A stretch of DNA of 64,000 nucleotides from Axinella damicornis (Eukaryota; Porifera; Demospongiae; Axinellida; Axinellidae): the NCBI GenBank assembly GCA_963931865.1, contig OZ007506.1, positions 6,974,451-7,038,450 of the forward strand. The letters are read 5' to 3'. Positions 41,301 through 56,400 of this stretch are shown here, in pieces. Every line of letters begins with the position of its first letter. Position 1 is the stretch's first letter. The notes under the pieces were generated by a model. It saw only the letters and a program-made list of their open reading frames with translations, ran no database searches and had not been told where the DNA came from. The position numbers and the translations under genes were made by a program.

Positions 41301-44300
41301 ATGGCTCTCCTCCTGGCTCTCCTCTCGCTCCTCCTCTCTCCTGCGCTGGCACAGGTCTTTGTGACCGTGGACCCTTTTAACGGAGACGACGCGGCCTGTT
41401 CTTCGGCTCAGGAAAAGATGGGAGGCGGGGCTTGTAAGTTACACAAATCCTGTGTATTCATATACACTGATATACATATTAAAACCAAGTCGTCCCTACT
41501 GAGTCTCCGTAGCCAGACCCAAATAGACTAAGCGCTGTCATGCACCTATATTATGCCCACCACTCCAGACCCCGGTACGAGCTAGTCTTGCGGGGCCAGT
41601 GGGTCTGGCCCCGCGAGACTAGGTACGGGCTAAGGTGGGGCAATTAATGTGGATTAAAACGTTAATTGCAACAAGAATGGAGACCACACACAGATGCTTG
41701 GTCAGCTATAACAGTGGATTAGGATGGATCCCTTTTAGCCATTTACAAATAGCTCTCATTCTATACAAAACACATGCAATCGAATGCACATAATTATTAC
41801 ATCACATTGTAGATTACTATGTGCACATAACAAAAATACAGCACAAAGCAGAATAAACACAACACTACATATTCAATGGCTTGAGCGATGGAGATCACTG
41901 GGTGATTCCTTCTGCCAATACCACTTGGTACAGTTGTGCCTGACTCGTGCATGGTTCCTGTATTGAAGTCACTCATCACGCGAACTACGTAACCTCTTCA
42001 ATGGCTACAGCGATCAATGTGGGCTAATGCAAAGACGGCAAGAGTGCTTTCATCTGTTCATGCCACGTCCTGCAGAGCACATGGTGTGCTAGACCAGTGT
42101 GCAGCATGCGTATAGGTGATGTGTGACATGCCTGCTAGACCGATTCAGCTACTCGGACTCACAGTTCCTGTGTTGTGCACGTGTGTGTAGTTTTGGTGTA
42201 TGGCCTGGGTGCAGAATGCTCAGTCACATTCTGATGACAGTCCTGTGCCATACAACTGCTCCATGCTCTGCACGTGCACTCACTCAGGCTCGCCTCACAA
42301 TGTCACCGAATTGTCTAGTATTATGATGGGTTTCCTGGATGTAAAACAATCGGCAGGATAATTATGTTGCACTTTGCAACGACGATATAGTCTATGAACA
42401 AGTGATACAATGCCATTATTGCGTGCACTGTAAACTGAAAGCGTTTAGTAGATATGGGTGTATTAGCCTCAAACCCAGGCGCTGGGGTTCGAGGCTTTGG
42501 GTGTATTAGCCTCAAACCCAGGTGCAGGGGTTCGAGGCTATGGGTGTATTAGCCTCAAACCCAGGTGCAGGGGTTCGAGGCTATGGGTGTATTAGCCTCA
42601 AACCCAGGTGCAGGGGTTCGAGGCTATGGGTGTATTAGCCTCAAACCCAGGCGCAGGGGTTCGAGGCTATGGGTGTATTAGCCTCAAACCCAGGCGCAGG
42701 GGTTCGAGGCTATGGGTGTATTAGCCTCAAACCCAGGCGCAGGGGTTCGAGGCTATGGGTGTATTAGCCTCAAACCCAGGCACAGGGGTTCGAGGCTATG
42801 GGTGTATCTGTCTGAGACTATCGTCAGGAAGGGCACTCATAGCAACGTGTCACTAGTCACCTGTGTTGGCGGTTAGCTACTACCGGCCAGATGAAATCAT
42901 GATACTGACTCAAACAGAATGTGATGAAAATTTCAAAGTTCAAAGTTCCCCCAAAATTGGCACGAAAGTGACACTGCCCTGACTGCTCCGCTGCCATGGT
43001 TCCAATAGCCCTAACTGTCTGTCTGTCTTTTTATGTATTGACTTATCCTTCTGTACATTACTATTTTACTCTCTGTCTATCCATCTCTCTGATCCCAATA
43101 TCCCTATATAGCTGGAATGTCATTGTCAAATGTGCCTTGCATGACCATCAACCGAGCCCTTGGCGACATCTCTTGCAATACGTCGTGCGTAAACCCAGAT
43201 GATTTTTTGGAGAACGTGACCATCAGGCTGATGGACGGTACCCATAGACTGACTGGCTGTGTTGGGATTTTGGGAGGCCGCAACGTAACCGTGGAGGCTG
43301 AGCACTTTGGTGAAGCTACGGTCACTTGTGAAACCTTCCCAAACTTGATTCCAAACAATTTTGATAACCTGTTTGTGTGTGGGACAAGTGGAATCTCGTT
43401 CCGGGGTGTGAGATTTGAGGAGTGTGGTCCAGTATCTCCTAATGTGTTCATCAATGGGTCTTCGGACATCCTGTTCCAGGAATGCACCTTCTAGTAAGTG
43501 CACTGTTAAGTTAGTTGGTACACTGCAAGTGATGGTTGGAGGCTGGGAACTAGGCTAGTGTTCCTTCCACACCTGCACTGTCACTGTCCTGCAGCCTGAC
43601 GTTTGTCTTTGAGCCTTTGTCTTCATCAGAAGTGTTTGGTTGCTCTGTTCACCCCCTGGAGCTTGGGTAGATATTTTATTGCCTCAAATTAAGATTGTGC
43701 GGTGCACAAGTTAGGAATTTCCACTGTATGTTTGGATGACAGTGACTGTACTCACTTCTAATAGTGGTTAACTGGAATAGCCCAGTGTAATATCAACAAT
43801 AAGAGTGTGCAACTGCCATATGGTATCCACTACCACCATCTCGGCAGTATGACGTGGCAAACAGTGTCTACTCCATTCACCTACTATTGAGCAATAAATA
43901 TCTGGACTTTCCAGCTATGTAAGAAGTACACAACAGTTACTACTGTATAATTACATAAGTGGAATGCATGATCAATCCTTGAACTTCTTATAATTACATA
44001 GCTGAAATCATGAGTTCACATAATTATATGAATATCGTTACAATTTACTAGCTTAGCCTCGTTCCCAGGCCTCCCTGCCCAGCTTTTCATCGCTACGCAG
44101 TGCAGAGTTCTTCCTGCAACCGTAAACAGTGCAGGCCTGGGTATGAGGCTAATACTAGCCGGTATACTTCTTGCATGTGCATAGCTGGAATAAAACTCAA
44201 ACCTGAGGCTGCTACACGTAACTAGTTTCTCTACTAGTGACTTTAATACTTGCCTACGTCATCTCTCACCCACTGTACACAGCAACAACTTGGGAGCCCC

Positions 44301-47157
44301 GCTGCAACTTCAGTTCTGTGGCAGCGTCCAAGTTATCCATAGTCAGTTTATCAACAATACCAACCAGTTGGAAGCCGAGCCCGACGTCAACGAAACATCC
44401 ATCCAAGACCTCTACAACAGCATCACGACCGGGGGAGGGTTCACATTCTTCAGCCGAGGAGAAGCAACAGACATCTTGATCCACAATTGCACTTTTACTG
44501 CCAACTCAGCTAACAGAAATGATGAGAACAACTCTCGACCTGTGCTCCTGAAGGCCAACGGTCATGGCGGTGCAATACTTATCAGGCTGGCCGGTGTCGA
44601 GAGTTCTCGGATTGTGGTCACCAATTGCACGTTTGAGAACAATACAGCTCAGGTAGATGGCGGCGCAGTTTACATATCGCTCTCGGAAAGCCTTAATTCG
44701 AGCACCATGGTCTTTAGAAATTCTCAGTTCTTGAATAACAGTGTGGAGATTGCTTCCGGAGGTGCTATTAGTATCACTTCATTCAACTTCACGTATGACA
44801 ACACCGTGATAGTTGAGAATTGTAATTTTACTCGCAACCATGGCAACGCAGGGGGTGCATTCAGTGTGGCTTTATATGACAGTAATCTCCAGAGCACTCA
44901 ACGACCAGACAAGGTGAATTTCACCAACTGTATGTTCTCCAACAACACTGCATTGAATGAAGGGACTGCCATTGGCCTCTTTTCACTGGTGCACGTGGAC
45001 CAAGTTGGTTTCCCGGTCAGCTTTGAGAATTGGTGAGGCTTTGTGTTGTCATGTGCACGTACCCTTCAGTGTCTGTGTTCTTCTCTGTCTGTCTATCCAT
45101 CCATATGTCGTTTTGTCCACCCATTCCATGTGTGTGAAGGAGAGGGGTGTGTGAAGGAGAAGGGTGAGTGGAGGATCTGTGTGTGAAGGAGAGGGCTGAC
45201 TGACCATGAGTGGAGGGTGTGTGTGTGTGAAGGAGAGGGGTGAGTGGAGGTTATTTTCAGTTTGTGATGGAGAGGGATGAGTGGACGGTATGTGTGTGAA
45301 GGAGAGAAGATGAGTGGGGTGTGAAGGAGAGGGCTGACTGTGAGGTGAGGATGTGTGTGTGAAGGAGAGGGGTGAGTGGAGGTTATGTGTGTGAACGAGA
45401 GGGGTTGATTGGGGAGTGTGTGTACTAAGGAGAGGGGTGGGTGGAGGGTATGTGTGCGAAGGAGAGGGGTTGAGTGGAGCAGGTATGTTCACATGCTAAA
45501 ACTGGCACAATTGGAAACCATTTTATGGCACATGCGCCATTTCTGCCAAGAATGGAGCACTCCTGGTGAGCACCAGCACACCAAGGATACCGGTACACAG
45601 TGAGACATGTAGACTAGCTGTGGAGGGCATCCTGCATGCATAGCTTCACTCTCAGGCCTTCTATACCTCCTACAGTATGCAAAAAATATTGTAAGCGATC
45701 AAAAACTGATGGTGTAGTAGGCCTGGAAACGGGGCTATGCATATGCTAGTAGAATAATATGCTAGGTATGTTAGGCTAGGATGAGATATGAAGCTGCACC
45801 ATTGTGATCAGCATGAATGGAGCATTCCCTGTTTGCTGATGGCTGAATTTTGTCCCCAAATCATGGTTGGCTGACAAAAATTTGACTGGGATTAAAAATC
45901 ACTTTTGAGGACACTAATTGAAACTCTTTTATGCTGACCACAATGGCACAATTCCCAGCTGCATATCTCATTCACATACTGCAACGTTTTCTTCCGGGTC
46001 AATTCCCAATACCAATTTTGGTTCAGTGGTCAATTTTAGGCAGAAATGGTACACTAGTCACCCTATACAACAGGAGTGCTGTTTCTGCCAATTTAGGCCA
46101 AAATTGGTATGTCAAAATGTGCCGTAATTGGTAGAAAATGGTTTCCAAAATGTGCCAGTTTTGACATAGAAAACATGTATTGTACGTGTATGTTTGGTCA
46201 TGGATGCACATAAAAGTCGGGTGGACAGACAGACCGACAAACAGAAGGACAGACAGGACAGACACTGACCGATACCTCCCCTCCCTCCCCACAGCATATT
46301 TGAAGACAACGTGTCTCTGGAGCCAACAGCCGACACAAGTGCCATTGCTGCATTCCGCTTCCCGACTGTCTTCAAGGGGTACAACTACTTCATCCGAAAC
46401 ATTGGCGGGGGGATCACTCTGCTGAACACACGCATGGAGGCGAGTGGGGAGCTACTGTTCGATAGGAACACGGCCGTGTTTGGAGGGGGCATTGCGATGG
46501 ACGATAGATGTTTGGTGAGTGGCGGAGAGATGGTACAAGTGGGCAGGGTTGAGGGGCAGGCTCAAAGGGGAGGGTGTGTAGATGAGGAATGGATGAAACT
46601 AACAGAGGGATGCATAAAGGAGGCTGAGATGCTGTACATGTACATGCTAGATGTTTGGTGTGAAACATAGTCCACGTACGTGGTGAAGGCCGGTGGTCAA
46701 AGGAGTTGTTGCAGTGGGTTGTAATTCTTTCAAGGCTAAGCACACATAACATGGACTCCAGCAAAGTCCCTCCTTGTTTCCGTTCCTCCTCACTGCCTTC
46801 CCCCCTTCTCCTTCCTCCTCCTCCACTTCTCCTTCCTTTCTCCTTCCTCCTCCTCCCCTCCTTGTTCCTTTTCTGTCTTCCCACTCCCTCCCCTCCCTTC
46901 CCCCTCCTCAGCTTGAGATCAGCCCTGGTATAAACATAACGTTCGTTGACAATGATGCCAGTGAGTCTGGAGGTGGTATATACGTTGAATTCCCTCCCAT
47001 CCGTTTCGTGGTGGACATCTTCAATCGACTCTGCTTCCTGCAGTACAACGATGGGTCAGAGACTGATGTGCCTCCACAGAACTGGACAGTGAGTACATGT
47101 CTGTACATGTGCATGTGAGTGTGAGTGTGTGGGTGTGGGTGCGCAGGTGTGTATGGT

Positions 47158-47189
<32 letters not shown>

Positions 47190-49788
47190 CGTGCTCTGCA
47201 GTGCACACTCAAACACTGCCAGCAAAGTGGTTGCTATAATCAAACTACAACTACCAGTGCATATAAGGTAAAAGTTCCTTTGGTAAGAAGTCTATGGCAG
47301 CTGCATTGCTAAATAGACTCATGAGTTTTACGCAAATCTTATCTCCCCCTTTCCCCTCCCTCTCTCCCCTCCCTCCCCTATCCCACCCTCCCTCCCTGCC
47401 TCCCTCAATCTCACTCCCTCCCTCCCTCCATTCTCCCTCCATTCTCCCTCCCCCTCCCTCCCTCCCTCCCTCCCTCCCTCCCTCTCTCTCTCCCTCCCTC
47501 CCTCCCTCCCTCCCTCCCTCCCTCCCTCCCTCCCTCCCTCCCTCCCTCCCTCCCTCCCTCCCTCCCTCCCTCCCTCCCTCCCTCCCTCCCTCCCTCCCTC
47601 TCCCTGTCACAGGATGTCACCATCAGTTTCATCAGGAATGTAGCTCGACTGAGTGGGGCTGCAATCTATGCGTCAGATATGCAGCAGTGTGGCTGGCTGG
47701 GAGACTTCACCACTGAGACCTCCCTCATCTTCGACCCCCCGCCAGAACTTCAGAACTTCTCTCCCTTCATCTACGAGTGAGTTAAATGGAGTAATCCCCC
47801 CATGATACAAGCTTCTCAAGCTTGAAGACGATACAGCCTACGACTAAGGCCAGCATATTACATTAGTCCTGTTGTTAGACATACCATTACTTGAGAAGCA
47901 GGGATAGTCTCCAGCAGTGTGTATTGTTGAGCCATTTCTTTTAGCATGTTGCAGCAAAGAATTGGTGGTCCTTCAATGGATTTTTACCCTCAGATCGAGA
48001 ACGTGGTAGCATTCTCTGTTTACGTGCACTGAACTGCTGACACAGATTTTGAGCTATATAAATGACGTGGTGCTGCATGTCAAAGGCTGCAAGTCTGGTA
48101 TCCATGTCAACATCACCTACAGTACAAACCTTACATGAATAACTGGGTTAGCCTGTAGTGTACAGGTGGCTTGTTCATTACTGAGCCTGATTGGCCTGAG
48201 TCTAACATGCATAACTATCATCCATCCTTGTAACTCCTCCCTGCTGCCCCTTCTCTCTTATTTCCCCATCTTTCCTCCCCCCTCTCCCTCCCCCTCCCCC
48301 TCCTCCTCCCCCTCCCCCTCCCCCTCCCCTCCCCTCCCCTCCCCTCCCCTCCCCTCCCCTCCCCCCTCCCCCCTCCCCCCTCCCCTCTCCCCCTTCACTC
48401 TCCCCCTTACCTCTCCCCCCTTCCTCGTTGCCCCTCTCCTCTTCCCCTTCCCCCTCCCCCCTCCCCTCTCCCCATCCACCCCCAATCATCTATATAGGGG
48501 TAACTTTCTGCTACCAGAAGGTCAGAATGTGTCAATTCTGAACAATACGAACTTGGCCACTGCCCCGTCTCAAATACACCTCCTCTCAGAGGTAATTTGG
48601 TCTCATTCCAATACCACTCTCTGTATATTATCCTCAGTCCCATTCCATGTACACATCTTCACTGAGGAAACTCAATCCAGTGTCCACATACAACTAACCT
48701 CATTCCGATGCTGCTCAATATGCATGTACACCAGCACAGAGATGACTCATTCCTTATAGGACAATTATCTCCCGATCCCCCATCTTTCTCCCTTTCCCAC
48801 CAGTACACACTAGTTCAACCGGGAGAGACGCTGCCAATAAACCTGCTCGCCACTGACCAGGTCAACAACAGCAGAGAAGCAGTTTGGTCGCTGGAGGCAC
48901 CTTCCCAGCAAGCTGTGAGTGTGTGTGTGAGAGCATATCACACCCTCCCAGCAAGCTGTGAGGGTGTGAAGGCATGTCACACCCTCCCAGCAAGCTGTGA
49001 GTGTGTGAGGGAAGTTGCACCCTCCCAGCAAGCTGTGAGTGTGTGAGGGAAGTTGCACCCTCCCAGCAAGCTGTGAGTGTGTCAGGATGGTTGCACCCGC
49101 TTAGCAAGCTGTGAGTACAAGAGCATTTCACACACTAATGTGAGTATGAAGGCATGTCACATTCTTGCAGCAAGCTGTGAGGGTGTGTCACACCCTCCCA
49201 ACAAGCTGTGGGTGTGTGAGGGTGGGTCACACCCTCCCAACAAGCTGTGGGTGTGTGAGGGTGGGTCACACCCTCCCAACAAGCTGTGGGTGTGTGAGGG
49301 TGTGTCACACCCTCCCAACAAGCTGTGGGTGTGTGAGGGTGGGTCACACCCTCCCAACAAGCTGTGGGTGTGTGAGGGTGGGTCACACCCTCCCAACAAG
49401 CTGTGGGTGTGTGAGGGTGGGTCACACCCTCCCAACAAGCTGTGGGTGTGTGAGGGTGGGTCACACCCTCCCAACAAGCTGTGGGTGTGTGAGGGTGGGT
49501 CACACCCTCCCAACAAGCTGTGGGTGTGTGAGGGTGTGTCACACCCTCCCAACAAGCTGTGGGTGTGTGAGGGTGGGTCACACCCTCCCAGCAAGCTATA
49601 TGTAACCTCCATACATGTAATACCTGCTAATAATCTGCTGCATGGTACAAACACATACCTACATGTACATACCTTGAAAGTTCCCTAAACACTGCCCTAC
49701 CATATTTACATTTTAGGTTTTCAATTCCCTTCTTCAAATGCAAAAGAATTGTGTCCCCATTAAGTACATTTCCATCTATACACACGCG

Positions 49789-49830
<42 letters not shown>

Positions 49831-50182
49831 AGAACTTGGATGCGTTGTCTGCTAACAACGACACCTACCTCTATACAGTCCCCGGTGCCCAGTCCCTACC
49901 TGGAATCATGTCCGAGTCAATGGGAGGAGGAGGGGGAGCCATGATGGGGAACCTTATGATTTCAGAAAACTTCAGCTCCTCTTTCACGCTCAACTTCTCC
50001 CTGCTCAGAACTCTGGTGAATAATTTGCACATTAGTTTGCTTGTCATGTGATGAAGATCATATGTTAGTCCATTGCATGTTGAAAGATCGATGTGAGGTG
50101 ACAAAGCACGTCCTAGCTAGTGTCTTGAGATCAGATATTCTGCACACACACATCTCCCTCCCACTGACACGTGCATTATGTG

Positions 50183-50236
<54 letters not shown>

Positions 50237-51014
50237 ACACACACACACTCACATGACACACACACACACACACACACACATACACACACACACACACTCA
50301 CTCACACACCACACACTCACCCACACACCCACACGCACCTCACAGGGTACTGTCAGTCCCCTAGAGCTGAGCGTCAGTGGGTGTCACCCAGGGTACACTC
50401 TCAGCTCTAGTGGTGGGTGTGCGTGTGATACAAGCAACTCAGAGATTCTGCGTTGTGACGACAATGGGCGATATCTCTATCTCAGAGTGAGTTGCTACAA
50501 AATACCTCTTTCTCTAACAGTGATACTGTAGAATGAAGTGGTTGTTACCCTGCGTGTGCATGCGCAAAGCAGGGTTGAGCAATCGGTTTTGTCCGTCTGT
50601 CATCTGCCATCTGTTGTCTGTCTGCCAGTCGTCCCTAAAAAAAATTGGAAATCACACAATCTACATGGTTAAATGATTGCTAAACCCGACAATAACATTG
50701 CAATCCCTGCGTCTGTGAAGTGTGTACCTGATAGCGTCCAAAGTGCTACTATTCTATGCATCTCCAGCTAGTAGGGTCCGCCATTTTAGTATGGTCAGCA
50801 ACTAAGAATATGTGTGTACATGGGCTCTGGCACGTGTTTATACCGACGCGCATCCATATAAGTGAGTGCAGTATGGATCTTAGACTGAGAGATAGGTGTG
50901 CAGGTAAGTGTTCTATGAACTCTGGTTTTTGCAAGGGTTGGTCAGTGGAGGACTGTACATTAATAATTATCCTACTGATTGCTGTTGTATTGAAATATAG
51001 CACGGTCTCAATTC

Positions 51015-51060
<46 letters not shown>

Positions 51061-51668
51061 GTAGGAGGGTATATGGGGAGCAGTGCAGGAAAATGAGAGA
51101 GGTACACGTATGCTCACTACTGCACGGGTCCAACCGGGCTATGTGACCTGCCAGCGTCAGGGCAGGTTGCCAGGATGTCTGTTTGAGTTTGACAACATTG
51201 ATCGACAGTGTCGGGACGGGAGGAAGGGTAAGTCATGTGACATTGAAATGGTAGGATGGGTGATTCATGTGACACTGAACGGTTCTGGCAAGGAATAATG
51301 GGTGAATCACGTGACACTGAACAATGCTGGCAGGGAAGGATGGGTGAGTCATGTGACATTGAACAGGGAGGATGGGTGAGTCATGTGACATTGAACAGGG
51401 AGGATGGGTGAGTCATGTGACATTGAACAAGGAGGATGGGTGAGTCTGTGACATTGAACAGGGAGGATGGGTGATTCATGTGCACACACATGCACACACA
51501 TGCACACTCACACGCACACACACATGCACACATACATTTACACACACACGTGCGCACTCCTCAGGTCCTCTCTGTGGGACATGTGTTGCAGAACGTGGGG
51601 TCACTCTTGATCTTCAGACTTGCACCTCCACAACATGCATTGCTGGACTGGTGCTGTTCATCTTGCTC

Positions 51669-51745
<77 letters not shown>

Positions 51746-53425
51746 TATGTGTGTGTGTCCATTCTCCCTCCATCTTTCCTTCCCCTCCTATTCCCCTCCT
51801 CTCTATCTTTCCCTCTCCTCTCCCTTCCCCCTTCAACTACCCCCTCCGACCTTCCCCTCCCCCCAGGTGTGGCGGTAGTTGTGGTATCTCTACTGGTTCT
51901 GCTGTTGGATGTGGAAGTACCAAATGAGCTGAAAGGGTTTCTCTTCTATGCACAAGTTAGTGTTGCATTACGGTTGTTATTTGGTGACTTGGTGCACAAA
52001 CCAGTGATACCAGTTACGTTGTGGAAATGGGAAGTAGGGAGAGTGCTCCGCCTTCCCTCTAATCTTTTTCCTTCCTGTTTTCCTCAAAATTTCAAGTCCT
52101 CCTCGTAACTTACTAACTAGCTGTTCAGGAAGGTATCCATCATTGAAGAAGAGTTCTTTGACTAGGGGCCCCACTTCACTTCAGGGCCCTCGATAAGAAT
52201 TTGTTAATGTTCTGACAAAATGTCTAACTTTGAATGGACATCCAAGGAAAAATCAGATGAGATATAGTTGAGCTAGTTCATGAAGAACCCACATACACCC
52301 ATAGGGCTGAGCTATATCCTACCAGTTATTGAAATATCACGATAACATCACAATAATTGCATGCTTAAGGTTACGGGATCCTCTTGCACGGATACACGTA
52401 CCGTATACATGTACTTTAATATTTCTCGTTTTTTTTTGTCACCAAAGATAACACCGTGTCATCTGATAAGGACTTAGAAGACTGTATTGAAATATACTAG
52501 GCACAAACTGTGTAGAAAAATTCAGATGACTTTTTTTTTAATGGTGCCTTAATACTTCACTTCCACACTGTGGCATCAGCTTTCGCTTACTCTCCTCCTC
52601 CTGAAGGAGTGCACTGTGTGTTCTTGGCGATGTATATCCTGGAAGTGCGAACACATGTTTGTCATGTTGCCACAGTATAATTTATCCATTTGAGCACAGC
52701 TTACAGAACACAAACTGGTGGTCTGACTCCAGAAACTTCCCATTGTGTTCTGGGAATCCAAAACGATTCCATACAGCACTAGTGGAACCGTCAAGCGGTA
52801 AGAACGTAACTCTATATCGCTTTCTGCCATCTTGACACAAAGAAAGCAAACATGTGGCGACAATTTGCACATGCGCAGTATCGAAATTTCATGATTCCAA
52901 TATTGGAACTTCATTGCGATTTTGCTTAAAATGATATTATCGCTCAGCCCTAATACCCACACACATGCACCCACATGCACCACCCACTCACCCACACACA
53001 CACCTACTCACACGCACACAAAATGCACGTAATGTCATACGATGTGTACACATGTACGTACAGCACACAAATCATCCATACAACCCACACACATTACACA
53101 CACGTGCACTATATGTAGGTGATCGGTCTGGTGTACAGGCCATATGTTGTTGTGCAGGCAACAGGGAGTGCAATTGATGTGAGTTTAGTAAACACATGCA
53201 CACACATGTGGTAATGATCAAAACAGAGTGTTATTGTGGCCTCACACACTTCCCCATAATCTCATGCACACGTCCACACGTCCACACATACCACACACCC
53301 ACACACATGCACACACACAACATACACACACACACACCATACACATGTACACACACACGCACGCACACATTCACACGCACACATTCACACGCACACACAC
53401 ACACATGCACAACTCACACGTAAAT

Positions 53426-53483
<58 letters not shown>

Positions 53484-56400
53484 ACACCAAACACAGGGCC
53501 TTGGTATCCTTCTGAACCTCTTGGGGTTCAGTGTTCCCATCCCCCTCTGCATCTCCCCAGAGGTGCGGGCCCATCACATTGCACTTCTTGGATACATCTC
53601 CCCAATACTGGTTATGGTCACTGTGACAGTCTACGTCATAGCGTAAGTCAGTGTAGACACTGGACAGTGGACATTTAATTTATCAGAGTCTGCTGAAGTA
53701 AAATGAAGTACAAGCAGACAGCTAAGAAGTGGTAACTTCGATCTGAAGACAGCTAGATTAGAAGATGTATTGTCAGGATCACAGAGTAATTGAGTACACA
53801 ACCACTAAACTACTGGGGAAAACAAGCTGCATAAATTAAAGCAGCCCTGCCAAGAGGCATCAGCAGTTAGTTACAAAGGGCTGCAGTCACGTTAGCCTTA
53901 TTCCCAGAACCGAGCACCTGGGACGAGGCTACAGTCATGTGAGTATAAGCATTGTCCTCATCTGGAGTTGGTGATCCAAAAGCTGTTGACAAACTTAGCA
54001 TCAGAATTTCATTTTTGTCAATTTCACAGACGTCATGTTTGATGTCTTCAAGTAAGAGTGTACTGGACTGACACTATACTGCCTGCCTTTCCTTCCCAGT
54101 GCTCGTTTTATCCGGCCCCTCAGCAACCGCTCTGCTCTCAAGGGCATCACCTTCCTCTCCATCTTTGTTTACAAGTACCTCGCAGACACGAGCTTCATCT
54201 TCATCAGCTGCCTGCAAACCTCTTTTGGACTTGTAAGTACACAATCGCCCATCGACCTTACAATCAGTGTATATGTGTTGCATATGCTACTAATTTATGG
54301 ATCCCTCCCTCCCTCCCTCCCTGCCTCCCTCCATCCCTCACTCCCTCCTTCCCTCCCTCCCTCCGTCCCTCTCTCCCTCCCTCCGTCTCTCCCTCCGTCC
54401 GTCCCTCCCTCCCTCCCTCCCTCCCTCCCTCCCTCCCCCCTCCCTCCCTCCCACCCACCCACCCTCCCTCCCTCCCTCCCTCCCTCCCTCCCTCCCTCCC
54501 TCCCTCCTCCCTCCCTCCCTCCCTCCCTCCCTCCCTCCCTCCCACCCACCCACCCACCCACCCTCCCTCCCTCCCTCCCTCCCTCCCTCCCTCCCTCCCT
54601 CCCTCCCTCCCTCCCTCCCATCACCCCTCCCTCTTTCCCTTCCCCCCTCCCTCCCCTCCTCCCTCCTTTTCCCCTTCCTTTATCCAGGTGTTCCAGTACG
54701 ATGGCTCTGTCGACTGTGTGAGCTGGGAGTTTGGCATCTTTGCCCTCATTGGTCTGGCACTGGTGACATTTGTAGTATTACCCACCCCCATCGCCGTCGG
54801 ATACATCTGTATCAGGAGACCGCAGGTGAGTGCTATAGGGAACTGTGTGGATGTGTGTATGTGTGTCCCAGTGCTTGTGATAAGCTATGATACACATTAC
54901 AAGTAGCTGAGCTCGCTTCGCTCGCTCAGCTACTTCCCCCTTCTTCGCCTACCGTGCGTAATCCGGCGCCGGACAGCTCTCTGAAGAGCTGCTTCTCCCC
55001 GATTGCGTCCGCTTCAGCTGCTGCTCGCCGCTTGCGTCCGCTTCAGCTGCTGCTCCCAGGCCCGCATCCGCTTCCACTGCTGCTACCCGTTTGCCTCCGC
55101 CTCCAGTTGCTGCTCCCGATTGCGTCCGCTTCGACTGCTATATACTCCCCGATTGCGTCCGCTTCAACTGCTGCTCCCCGATTGCGTCCGCTTCAACTGC
55201 TGCTCGCCCGATTGCGTCCGCTTCGACTGCTGCTCCCCGATTGCATACTGGATTCCGGCCCATGACCCAATGTTCTCGAACATTCTTCGCGGTTCAGTAA
55301 ATACATTAAAGTACGAAGGTCGCGCATCACTATAGTCTAGTCCCGCCCCACGAACATCCCACTTCCGTCACTCACAGACACACACACACACACACAGACA
55401 CGTAAAATCTTAATGTATTGATACTAGAACAGTGATCACATTTCTGACGAAAGGGGTCAGACATATAATGTTCAGGTTCTCCTGAGGCAACAGAGCACAC
55501 ACATTCCTCATGGGCAGGGTGTGTACATTACATCATCATTACATGTGTACGACACAATTGATCAGATCTCGTCCGTTGGCAGACATTGATTTTGGCTACA
55601 TCTGTGTTGGGAGACCACTGGACCAGGTGTGCCGATCACTCTAATGCATGCCTGTCCAATGTGACACTACATGCATCGTACAGGAGAAAAGTGTGCAGTG
55701 TAGAAACTTGTTAACCCTTTAACCACCGAGTTCTTCCCACCAAGACAACACATTTTCATGCATTCAGCGCATACCACTTTCGTAGGTACTCCTCTCCCGC
55801 AGCATTCACTCCTCAGTGGCCAAACTTGGTGGGGCCCGTACACATGGAGAGACCCCTCTGGCAATACCGTTAATGATATTCATGACCCCCCACAAGCCCA
55901 GCAATCGGTCAAAGGTGGATGTCAGCCGGATTTTCGCCCAGCATTTCCCTAAACTTGGATCAGATCTGATGGCACACCTTGCACTACCAATTTGCATGTT
56001 TTCTTGAGGCCCTGGGTGGGGTCTATGAATATCATTAGAATCAAAAATTCTCGGGTCAATGAATCTCATTAAAATCAAAAACCGCCCACAACAGGGCGAA
56101 GGGGGGGCGGCAGCCCCCCCTTTCGATACCCCCGCGCTTGTACGTTTAGTGGGGGAGGCGTGCCGAAATCTGACCAAATTTTTGAGTTCGTCCCTCAAAG
56201 TCGTCCCTAGGCCCTCTGAAGCCTTTTTGGTCTCTTTTTGGACTGACGAGAAGCCCTACAAGTGCATAGGGTCTAAATAACGTCTATAGATGTCAATGGG
56301 GCTTAAAGGGTTAACTGATGGGACGTACAGGAGAGTCATGGCTTTGGGTAGCCACGTTCTAGCAACTCAATAAAGTGTGTATACAATAGTGTGTGACAAG

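Noticed and set aside
48898..49604. CRISPR-like regular repeat array
   Set aside because: Units are contiguous 39-bp tandem copies without unique spacers, in an intron of a spliced gene.
54058..54906. 282-codon open frame with SLPPSLPP repeats
   Set aside because: (CCCT)n microsatellite translated; it only accidentally links exons 16 and 17 of gene 2, whose true junction is spliced.
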